Shown here: positions 1 to 5,624 of the stretch, in pieces
How positions within the stretch are numbered: the first letter of the stretch is position 1
Layout of the letters: each line of letters starts with the position of its first letter
Assembly (NCBI GenBank): GCA_046160725.1
Contig: JBJXHB010000346.1
Coordinates: 1 to 6,290, forward strand
Reading direction: 5' to 3'
Length of the DNA stretch: 6,290 nucleotides
Source: JBJXHB01 sp046160725
GTDB taxonomy: Bacteria; Pseudomonadota; Gammaproteobacteria; Burkholderiales; Burkholderiaceae_C
Notes under the pieces: generated by a model
Database searches by the model: none
What the model saw: the letters and a program-made list of their open reading frames with translations, nothing else
What the model was told of the DNA's origin: nothing
Position numbers and translations under genes: made by a program

Positions 1-266
1 CCGTGGACATCGAGCTGCTGCCGGGGCAGCTGTCGCTGCACGACGTCTACATGATCCACGGCGCGGCGGCCAACCGGTCGCCGCAGCGCCGCACCGGCGT
101 GGCGCTGCGCTACATGCCGGCCACCTCGGTGTTCGAGCGCCATCTGCGCCCGGCCGAGGGCCGCAGCGGCATCCCGGTGGACTTTGCCCAGCGCCCGCTG
201 TGGCTGGTGCGCGGGCGCGACGTTTCAGGCCGCAACGACCTGCACGTCGGGCACCCGGGCGCTTAG
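1..266 (+). CDS. Phytanoyl-CoA dioxygenase family protein, C-terminal fragment
   Basis: Only the last 88 or so codons are present. The gene enters from the left edge and the reading frame begins at base 3. The fragment reads GQLSLHDVYMIHGAAANRSP followed by QRRTGVALRYMP. This matches the C-terminal half of the double-stranded beta-helix of PhyH-type Fe(II)/2-oxoglutarate oxygenases. The His of MIHGA would be the distal iron ligand. An Arg 11 residues later (second R of QRRTG) would bind the 2-oxoglutarate carboxylate; this His-x10-Arg spacing is the one known for the family. Such enzymes hydroxylate small molecules in the cytoplasm, and the substrate cannot be told from this end. The stop TAG at 264-266 is 7 bases from the stop of the convergent deaminase. 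The substrate-binding N-terminal half and first iron-ligand pair (HxD) lie outside the window. Family call fairly sure; role unknown. Confidence 0.8.
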   Translation, partial: VDIELLPGQLSLHDVYMIHGAAANRSPQRRTGVALRYMPATSVFERHLRPAEGRSGIPVDFAQRPLWLVRGRDVSGRNDLHVGHPGA

Positions 267-273
267 ACCCCGC

Positions 274-1668
274 CTAGCCGCCCGCCAGCTGCCGCGCCAA
301 GACGTTGTGCCGCTGCAGCAGCGGCGGCAGGTCCAGCGTCGCCAGCCGGCCCTCGCGCACCACCACGCGGCCGTTGACGACCGTCCAGGCCGCGCGCACC
401 GGGGCACACAGCAGCAGCGCGCCGAGCGCGTCGTGCACCGCGCCGCCGGCCAGCTCCGGGCCGCGCAGGTCGAACAGCGCCAGGTCGGCCGCCATGCCGG
501 GGGCGAGGTGGCCGATGTCGTCGCGGCCCAGCACGCGCGCGCCGCCGCGGGTGGCCAGCTGCAGCGCGTCGCGGGCGGTCATGCTGCGCGGCCCGTGGTC
601 GCAACCGAAAGGCTCCTGCGCGCGGCCGACGCGCGCCAGCAGCAGGGCCTGTCGGGCCTCGCCCAGCAGCTGCGCGCCGTCGTTGCTGGCGCTGCCGTCC
701 ACGCCCAGGCCCACCGGCACGCCGGCATCGAGCATGGCGCGCACTGGCGCGATGCCGCTGGCCAGCCGCATGTTGCTGCAGGGGCAATGGGCGACGCCGG
801 TGCCTGTGGCGGCAAAGCGGGCGATTCCGTCCGCATCCAGCTTCACGCAGTGGGCATGCCAGACGTCGGCGCCCAGCCAGCCCAGGTCCTCGGCGTACTG
901 GGCCGGCGTGCAGCCGAAGCGCTCGCGGCTGTATTCCACGTCATGGTCGTTCTCGGCCAGGTGGGTGTGCAGCCGGGTGCCGGTGGCGCGCGCCAGGGCG
1001 GCGGCCTCGCGCATCAGGTCGCGGCTGACACTGAACGGCGAGCACGGTGCCACGCCCACCCGGCACATGCCCAAGCGCCCGGGCTGGTGCCAACGCTCGA
1101 TGGCGCGCTGGGTGTCGGACAGGATCGCGTCCTCGCGCTCGACCAGCGCGTCCGGCGGCAGGCCGCCGGCAGACTCGCCGACGCTCATGCTGCCGCGCGT
1201 GGGATGGAAGCGCATGCCGATGGCGGCCGCGGCCTCGATGGTGTCGTCCAGTCGCACGCCGTTGGGATACAGGTACAGGTGGTCGCTGGACGTGGTGCAG
1301 CCGCTCAACAGCAGCTCGGCCATGGCCACCCCGGCCGAGACCCGGGCCATCTCCGGCGTCAGGCCCGACCAGATCGGGTACAGCGTCTTCAGCCAGCTGA
1401 ACAGCTCCGCGTCCTGGGCCGCCGGCACCGCGCGCGTCAGCGACTGGTACATGTGGTGGTGGGTGTTCACCAGGCCGGGCACCACGATGTGGCCGCGGGC
1501 GTCGATCACCTCGTCGGCGCTGGCGTCCGGCGGCAGCTGGCCGGCCGCCCAGACCGACTCCACCGCCGGCCCGCGGACGCGCAGGCTGCCGCCGGGCAGC
1601 TCGCGCCGGGCGTCGTCCATGGTGACCAGCAGGTCGGCGTTCTTGATCAGCAGGCTGGGCTCGCTCAT
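274..1668 (-). CDS. 8-oxoguanine deaminase-like amidohydrolase (TRZ/ATZ family)
   Basis: A complete 464-residue amidohydrolase-superfamily protein, near the usual 450-470. Expected reaction: zinc-dependent hydrolytic deamination of 8-oxoguanine to uric acid and ammonia in the cytoplasm, as known for Pseudomonas homologues. Metal-site motifs occur in order: NTHHHMYQ (H70 and H72), HTHLAEN (H236, with catalytic E239), HAHC (H273) and GVDGSASND (D324). Wider blocks typical of the 8-oxoguanine deaminase branch are YQSLTRA, LYPIW, TRGSMSVGE, APCSPFSVSRDLMRE and CPCSNMRLASGI. I chose ATG at 1666-1668 because MSEPSLLIKNADLLVTMDD is where family members begin. The frame stays open further upstream, with another ATG at 1741-1743, but that extension is Arg/Pro/Gly-rich and looks non-coding. 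Neither start has a clear Shine-Dalgarno. The gene is divergent from the lactonase operon. Activity on a related heterocycle (hydroxy-triazine, isoxanthopterin) is the main alternative. Confidence 0.87.
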   Translation of the reverse strand: MSEPSLLIKNADLLVTMDDARRELPGGSLRVRGPAVESVWAAGQLPPDASADEVIDARGHIVVPGLVNTHHHMYQSLTRAVPAAQDAELFSWLKTLYPIWSGLTPEMARVSAGVAMAELLLSGCTTSSDHLYLYPNGVRLDDTIEAAAAIGMRFHPTRGSMSVGESAGGLPPDALVEREDAILSDTQRAIERWHQPGRLGMCRVGVAPCSPFSVSRDLMREAAALARATGTRLHTHLAENDHDVEYSRERFGCTPAQYAEDLGWLGADVWHAHCVKLDADGIARFAATGTGVAHCPCSNMRLASGIAPVRAMLDAGVPVGLGVDGSASNDGAQLLGEARQALLLARVGRAQEPFGCDHGPRSMTARDALQLATRGGARVLGRDDIGHLAPGMAADLALFDLRGPELAGGAVHDALGALLLCAPVRAAWTVVNGRVVVREGRLATLDLPPLLQRHNVLARQLAGG

Positions 1669-1810
1669 GGCGCGGATGATGCCGCGGCCGGGCGTGGGTG
1701 CCGGTCCAGCGCCATCCGGGACACCGTTGCTTCGGCGGCCCATGTCGCTTGGTCGACGCAGGGAAAGTTCGGATGCGAGGGTCAGAGCGCATGCTTTAAC
1801 GTATGCGTTA
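1669..1810. promoter_or_regulatory. Divergent intergenic control region
   Basis: This 142-base gap separates the start of the minus-strand deaminase from the start of the plus-strand lactonase operon, so it should hold promoters for both. Most of it is as GC-rich as the genes. The last 25 or so bases, from about 1790, are visibly richer in A and T. I could not identify a convincing -35/-10 pair on either strand: TTGGTC at 1749-1754 is the best -35-like hexamer on the plus strand, but no good -10 sits 16-18 bases after it. The inverted repeat at the right end is listed separately. The promoter role is inferred from gene orientation, not from recognised promoter boxes. Confidence 0.5.
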
Positions 1811-1811
1811 A
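1796..1811. promoter_or_regulatory. Candidate GntR operator: inverted repeat TTAACG-TATG-CGTTAA
   Basis: Two perfect 6-bp arms flank a 4-base spacer, giving a 16-bp dyad in a stretch much richer in A/T than its surroundings. The right arm includes the A of the lactonase ATG (1811-1813). FCD-class GntR regulators bind as dimers to short palindromes of about this size near their own operons, and one is encoded two genes in (2797-3477). A bound repressor here would block transcription or initiation of the operon, and might also affect the divergent deaminase start 128 bases away. The repeat is seen directly; the assignment to this regulator is inference. Confidence 0.55.
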
Positions 1812-2800
1812 TGAACGCGTCAGGTACTCCAAAACCCTTGCAGCGGGTCGGTCTCGGCCGCCTGGGCCAGGGCCTGCAGCGGCCCGAGTGCGTGCTGGCC
1901 ACGGCCGCGGGCGACATCTACACCGCCGACTGGCGTGGCGGCGTGGCGCACTTGGCGGCCGACGGCCGCCAGCAGCTGTACAGCGGCCGGCTGCCGGGTG
2001 GCGGCGAGCTGCGGCCCAACGGCATTGCCTTGCTGGCCGACGGCAGCTTCCTGCTGGCACAGCTGGGCGCGGACGACGGTGGTGTGTACCGGCTGACGCG
2101 CGACGGCGGCGTCGAGCCCTGGCTGATGGAGGTGGCGGGGCGGTTGCTGCCGCCGACCAACTTCGTGGTCCAGGACGAGCGCGGCTGCACCTGGGTCACC
2201 GTGAGCACCCGTCTGAACCCACGGTCGCTGGGCTATCGCCGTGGCTGCGACGACGGCTTCATCGTCTGCGTGCCGCCGTCCAGCCCGGCCTTCGTGGCCG
2301 CCGACGGCCTGGGCTATGCCAACGAGGTGGCCGTCCACCCCGACGGCGGCTGGCTGTACGTGAACGAGACCTTCGCGCGACGGCTGTCGCGCCTGCGTCG
2401 CCATGCCGATGGCACGCTGGGCCCGCGCGAGACCGTGGCCCGGTTCGGCCCGGGCACCTTCCCGGACGGGCTGGCCTTCGACGAGGAAGGTTGCGCCTGG
2501 GTCGTCAGCATCGTCAGCAACCGCCTGATCCGCATCACGTCAGGCGGCGAGCAGACGGTGTGGCTGGAGGATGCCGACGCTGAGCACCTGGCCTGGGTGG
2601 AGGCGGCCTACGAGGCCGACACGATGGGGCGCCCGCACCTGGACGGCATCCGCAGCCAGGCCCTGCGCAACATCTCCAGCATCGCCTTTGCCGGCGCCGA
2701 CCGGCGCACCGGCGTGCTGGGCTGCCTGCTGGGCGACCACCTGGTCACGCTGCCCATGCCGGTGCCCGGCGTCGCGCCCATCCACTGGAGCCATTCATGA
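1811..2800 (+). CDS. SMP-30/gluconolactonase/LRE-family lactonase
   Basis: A 329-residue protein of the SMP-30/gluconolactonase family, a six-bladed beta-propeller with one divalent metal that hydrolyses sugar lactones to the open acids. Likely metal and active-site residues are E26 (RPECV), N117 (PPTNFVV), N171 (GYANEVAVHPDG) and D219 (FPDGLAFDEEG). Repeated blade-like segments (ECVLATAAGDIYTADW, PNGIALLADGSFLLAQ, NEVAVHPDGGWLYVNE, DGLAFDEEGCAWVV) run through the chain. There is no signal peptide, so it is cytoplasmic. I chose ATG at 1811 because it directly precedes the start of homology; the frame is open far upstream, but only as a shadow of the antisense deaminase. No Shine-Dalgarno precedes it, and the start codon lies in the inverted repeat, so a leaderless message is possible. 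It is the first operon gene and overlaps the regulator by 4 bases. Substrate unknown; a sugar lactone made by the downstream MocA-type oxidoreductase is plausible. Confidence 0.85.
   Translation: MNASGTPKPLQRVGLGRLGQGLQRPECVLATAAGDIYTADWRGGVAHLAADGRQQLYSGRLPGGGELRPNGIALLADGSFLLAQLGADDGGVYRLTRDGGVEPWLMEVAGRLLPPTNFVVQDERGCTWVTVSTRLNPRSLGYRRGCDDGFIVCVPPSSPAFVAADGLGYANEVAVHPDGGWLYVNETFARRLSRLRRHADGTLGPRETVARFGPGTFPDGLAFDEEGCAWVVSIVSNRLIRITSGGEQTVWLEDADAEHLAWVEAAYEADTMGRPHLDGIRSQALRNISSIAFAGADRRTGVLGCLLGDHLVTLPMPVPGVAPIHWSHS
2787..2790 (+). promoter_or_regulatory. Ribosome binding site (GGAG) of the GntR regulator gene
   Basis: GGAG lies 6 bases before the ATG at 2797. It sits inside the last codons of the lactonase gene and supports the ATGA overlap start. 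Confidence 0.6.
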
Positions 2801-3477
2801 GTTCACTGCGCGCCGCGGCTGGCACCTCGCTGGTCGACGCGGCCTATGCCGAGATCCGCCAGCGCATCCTCGACAACGTCTGGCCGCCTGGCCATCGCGC
2901 GCTGGAGCAGGAAGTGGCGCTGGCGCTGGGCATGAGCCGCACGCCGGTGCGCGAGGCCCTGATGCGGCTGAGCGGCGAGGGCCTGGTGGAGGTGATCCCG
3001 CGCCACGGCATGCGGGTGCTGCCGGTATCGCCGGCCGACATGCAGGAGATCTACCAGATCCTGACCGCGCTGGAATGCGTGGCCGCCGAGTTGCTGGCGC
3101 AGCGCCAGCCGACCAGGGCCGAGCTGCAGCCGCTGCGCGATGCCACCCGCGACATGGACCGGGCGCTCAAGGCCGACGACCTGGAGGCCTGGGCCGCGGC
3201 GGACGAGCGCTTTCATGCCCAGCTGCTGACCCTGGCGGGCAACCGGCAGCTCGAGGCCACCGTCCTGAACTACTGGGACCGGGCGCACCGGGCGCGCATG
3301 TTCACGCTGCGCCTACGGCCCAAACCCCTCAACTCCACCAAGGAGCACATGCAGATGCTGGATCTCATCGCCGCCGGCGACGGCGAGGGCGCGGCCCGCG
3401 CCACGCGGGCCCACCGCGAGCGCGCGAGCCGCGAGCTGGTCGGGCTGTTCGAGCGTTTCAAGTTTGCCCAACTGTGA
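2797..3477 (+). CDS. GntR-family transcriptional regulator, FCD domain
   Basis: A 226-residue DNA-binding regulator of the FadR/FCD class. The N-terminal winged helix-turn-helix spans about residues 10-76: AYAEIRQRILDNVWPPG opens it, LEQEVALALGMSRTPVREAL is the recognition region (about 37-55), and RLSGEGLVEVIPRHGMRV forms the wing. The C-terminal all-helical FCD domain (about 82-220) keeps all four expected metal ligands: D136 and H140 (DERFH), H184 (KEHMQML) and H206 (RAHRERA). FCD domains with this set usually bind a metal and sense a carboxylic acid, fitting an acid-catabolism operon. The ATG overlaps the lactonase stop as ATGA and has a GGAG in front. As the second operon gene it would control its own synthesis, probably through the inverted repeat at 1796-1811. 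The effector cannot be told from sequence. Confidence 0.93.
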   Translation: MSSLRAAAGTSLVDAAYAEIRQRILDNVWPPGHRALEQEVALALGMSRTPVREALMRLSGEGLVEVIPRHGMRVLPVSPADMQEIYQILTALECVAAELLAQRQPTRAELQPLRDATRDMDRALKADDLEAWAAADERFHAQLLTLAGNRQLEATVLNYWDRAHRARMFTLRLRPKPLNSTKEHMQMLDLIAAGDGEGAARATRAHRERASRELVGLFERFKFAQL

Positions 3478-3484
3478 GCACGCG

Positions 3485-4564
3485 ATGACGACACCGCACT
3501 ATTCCATCGCCGTCTTGCCAGGTGACGGCATCGGGCGCGAGGTGACGGCCGGCGCCCTGGAGGTGCTGGCCCTGCTGTCGCGCCGCATGGGCCGGCGCTT
3601 CGACACCCAGGTGCACGGCGCCGGTGCCCAGCACTACCTCGACACCGGCGAGGCGCTGCCCGACAGCGTGCTCGTCGCCTGCCGGGCGGCCGATGCCATC
3701 CTCTTCGGCGCCATGGGGCTGCCGCATGTGCGGGGCCGCGACGGCACCGAGATCGTCCCGCAGCTGGACCTGCGCTTCGCGCTGGACCTGTACGCCGGGG
3801 TGCGGCCGATCCGCACCTGGCCGGGCCTGGCCACGCCGCTGGCCAGCCCACGTGCTGCCGAGATCGACCTGGTGCTGGTGCGCGAGAGCACCGAGGGCCT
3901 GTTCCATGCCCGCGGCCGCGGCGTAGTCGAGGCCGATGCCGTCAGCGACACCATGCGCATCACCCGTGCCGGCACCACCCGAGTCTGCGACTTCGCGTTG
4001 CAGCTGGCCCGCCAGCGCAAGGCACAGGGCCGGCGCGGGCATGTCACCAACGTCGACAAGGCCAACGTTTTCGCGTCCATGGCCTTCTGGCGCCAGATCT
4101 TCGAGCAGTGCGCGGCCCGGCATCCGGATGTGACGACCGACAGCGCCTATGTCGACGCCATGGCGCTGAACCTGGTGATGAAGCCCTGGGCCTATGACGT
4201 GCTGGTCACCGAGAACATGTTCGGCGACATCTTGTCGGACCTGATCGCGGCTCTGGTCGGCGGCATGGGCATGGCGCCCTCGGCCGACATCGGTGACGAC
4301 CATGCCTTGTTCCAGCCGGCGCACGGCACGGCGCCGGACATCGCCGGGCAGGGCATTGCCAACCCGACGGCCATGCTGCTGTCGCTGGCCATGATGCTGG
4401 ACTGGCTGGCGCAGCGCCATGCAGATGCGGCGCTGGCCGATGCGGCGCGCGCGCTGGAGACGGCGGTGCAGGCCGCCTTCGAGAGCGGTGCGGTGCGGCC
4501 GCGCGAGTTCGGCGGTGCCAGCGGCACGGCGGACATCGTGCAGGCGGTGGTGCAGCGGCTGTGA
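3485..4564 (+). CDS. Isocitrate/isopropylmalate-family NAD-dependent dehydrogenase (decarboxylating)
   Basis: A 359-residue, full-length member of the beta-decarboxylating dehydrogenase family (LeuB, isocitrate, tartrate/D-malate and homoisocitrate dehydrogenases). These oxidise the hydroxyl of a 2-hydroxy-acid and release CO2. Visible motifs are LPGDGIGREV (11-20), R97, R107 (GVRPI) and R133 for the shared malate moiety, NVDKANVF with catalytic K192, D224 (YVDAM), and D248 and D252 (ENMFGDILSD) for Mg/Mn. HGTAPDIAGQGIANP (280-294) is the NAD-type cofactor loop. The catalytic Tyr of LeuB (RELTGGIY) is Phe140 here (RESTEGLF), and the segment before R97 (VPQLDLR) differs from that of isopropylmalate enzymes, so leucine biosynthesis is unlikely. 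I chose ATG at 3485, 7 bases past the regulator stop, with a weak GAG before it. A TTG at 3464 would add seven residues and overlap the regulator. Substrate is probably a malate-like or sugar-derived hydroxy-acid. Confidence 0.88.
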   Translation: MTTPHYSIAVLPGDGIGREVTAGALEVLALLSRRMGRRFDTQVHGAGAQHYLDTGEALPDSVLVACRAADAILFGAMGLPHVRGRDGTEIVPQLDLRFALDLYAGVRPIRTWPGLATPLASPRAAEIDLVLVRESTEGLFHARGRGVVEADAVSDTMRITRAGTTRVCDFALQLARQRKAQGRRGHVTNVDKANVFASMAFWRQIFEQCAARHPDVTTDSAYVDAMALNLVMKPWAYDVLVTENMFGDILSDLIAALVGGMGMAPSADIGDDHALFQPAHGTAPDIAGQGIANPTAMLLSLAMMLDWLAQRHADAALADAARALETAVQAAFESGAVRPREFGGASGTADIVQAVVQRL

Positions 4565-4565
4565 G

Positions 4566-5624
4566 ATGACCACGCGCGTTGCCATGGTCGGCGCCGGCTA
4601 CTTCGCGCCCTTCCACCTGGAGGGCTGGCGCGACGCCGGCGCGCCGGTGCAGGCCATTTGCGACCTGGACGAGGGCCGGGCGCGCGCCCTGGCGCAGCGT
4701 TTCGGCGTGCCGAACGTCTACACCGACGTCGCGGCCATGCTGGACCAGATGCAACCCACGCTGCTGGACGTCGTGCTGCCGCCGGCGGCGCAGGCCGCGG
4801 TGGTGGGCGTGGGCCTGGCACGCCGCATACCCACCATTTGCCAGAAGCCCTTCGGCATCGACCTGGCCCAGGCTCAGGCCATGGTGGCCCTGGCTGCCCG
4901 GCACGACACGCCGCTGGTGGTGCACGAGAACTTCCGGTTCACGCCCTGGTTTCGTGAGTGCCGCCGGCTGATCGACCACGGCTGGTTCGGGCGGCTGCAC
5001 GGCATCACGTTCCGTCTGCGCCCGGGCGACGGCCAGGGGCCGCGCGCCTACCTGGACCGCCAGCCGTACTTCCAGACCATGCCGCAGTTGCTGGTCCGCG
5101 AGACCGCGGTCCACTTCATCGACACCTTCCGCTTCCTGCTGGGCGAGGTGCGGGCGGTCAGCGCGCACTTGCGGCGCCTCAACCCGGCCATTGCCGGCGA
5201 GGACGCGGCGCTGGTGCATTTCGAGTTTGACGACGATGCCACCGGCCTGTTCGACGGCAACCGCCTGAACGACCACGTGGCGGACAACCCCCGCCGCACC
5301 ATGGGCGAGATGTGGCTGGAGGGCGAGGCCGGCGTGCTGCGCCTGGATGGCGACGCGCGCCTGTGGTGGAAGCCGCATCACGGCCCCGAGGCCGAACATC
5401 CCTATGACCAGGGCAGCTCGGGCGCCTTCGGCGGTGCCTGCACCGCGCTGCAGGCCCATGTGCTGGCCTGGTTGCAACACGGCGGCGTGCTCGAAAACGC
5501 CGCATCCGAGTACCTGGCCAACCTGCGCGTGCAGGCGGCCATCTACAGCGCCCACACCAGCGGCAGGCGGGTGGTGATGGCGACCTACGACCCTTTTGAC
5601 GAACCGAACCGGAGCACATCATGA
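4566..5624 (+). CDS. Gfo/Idh/MocA-family NAD(P)-dependent oxidoreductase
   Basis: A 352-residue Gfo/Idh/MocA protein. The N-terminal Rossmann fold (about 1-120) starts with VAMVGAGYFAPFH (glycines 9 and 11), followed by the acidic ICDLDEGRA that would meet the NAD ribose. The family EKP motif is here ICQKPFG, with K94 kept and Glu replaced by Gln93. The C-terminal alpha/beta substrate domain (about 125-340) carries ENFRFTPW and RETAVHFIDTFRFLLG, in which H183 is the likely proton-relay residue and D187 is also conserved. Such enzymes oxidise or reduce a sugar, inositol or sugar-acid hydroxyl; some make lactones, which would suit the lactonase in this operon. The ATG at 4566 follows the dehydrogenase stop by one base. 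It has only a weak TGAG before it, suggesting reinitiation by terminating ribosomes. Its end overlaps the TRAP binding-protein gene by 4 bases. Substrate and direction are unknown. Confidence 0.88.
   Translation: MTTRVAMVGAGYFAPFHLEGWRDAGAPVQAICDLDEGRARALAQRFGVPNVYTDVAAMLDQMQPTLLDVVLPPAAQAAVVGVGLARRIPTICQKPFGIDLAQAQAMVALAARHDTPLVVHENFRFTPWFRECRRLIDHGWFGRLHGITFRLRPGDGQGPRAYLDRQPYFQTMPQLLVRETAVHFIDTFRFLLGEVRAVSAHLRRLNPAIAGEDAALVHFEFDDDATGLFDGNRLNDHVADNPRRTMGEMWLEGEAGVLRLDGDARLWWKPHHGPEAEHPYDQGSSGAFGGACTALQAHVLAWLQHGGVLENAASEYLANLRVQAAIYSAHTSGRRVVMATYDPFDEPNRSTS
5611..5614 (+). promoter_or_regulatory. Ribosome binding site (GGAG) of the TRAP binding-protein gene
   Basis: GGAG lies 6 bases before the ATG at 5621. 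It sits in the last codons of the oxidoreductase gene and fixes the start of the binding protein. Confidence 0.65.

Noticed and set aside
256..284. Possible bidirectional terminator between the convergent stops: CGGGCG (256-261) and CGCCCG (279-284).
   Set aside because: The stem is only 6 bp with a 17-base loop and no T tract on either side; such pairings are frequent by chance at this GC content.
1669..1743. Upstream ATG at 1741-1743 as start of the deaminase.
   Set aside because: It would add 25 residues rich in Gly, Pro and Arg before the point where family members begin, with no ribosome site to favour it.
305..1810. In-frame upstream extension of the lactonase (about 500 extra residues, opposite the deaminase).
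   Set aside because: The extension is the antisense shadow of the deaminase and has no recognisable domain; lactonase homology begins just after 1811.
184..2583. A 799-residue plus-strand open frame across the deaminase and lactonase genes.
   Set aside because: Its translation is low-complexity Arg/Ala/Gln/Gly-rich with no family motif. It is antisense to the deaminase and out of frame with the lactonase, a common by-product of very high GC.
3464..3484. TTG at 3464 as start of the LeuB-like dehydrogenase.
   Set aside because: It adds seven residues without homology and overlaps the regulator; ATG at 3485 lies just before the conserved first strand.
3485..4564. Annotation of the dehydrogenase as leuB.
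   Set aside because: No leuC/leuD neighbours, catalytic Tyr is Phe, and the specificity segment differs; the context is a regulated catabolic operon.
3458..4585. A 375-residue minus-strand open frame opposite the LeuB-like gene, and a 449-residue one at 4206-5555.
   Set aside because: Both are His/Arg/Gln/Ala-rich without motifs and lie wholly opposite well-supported genes.
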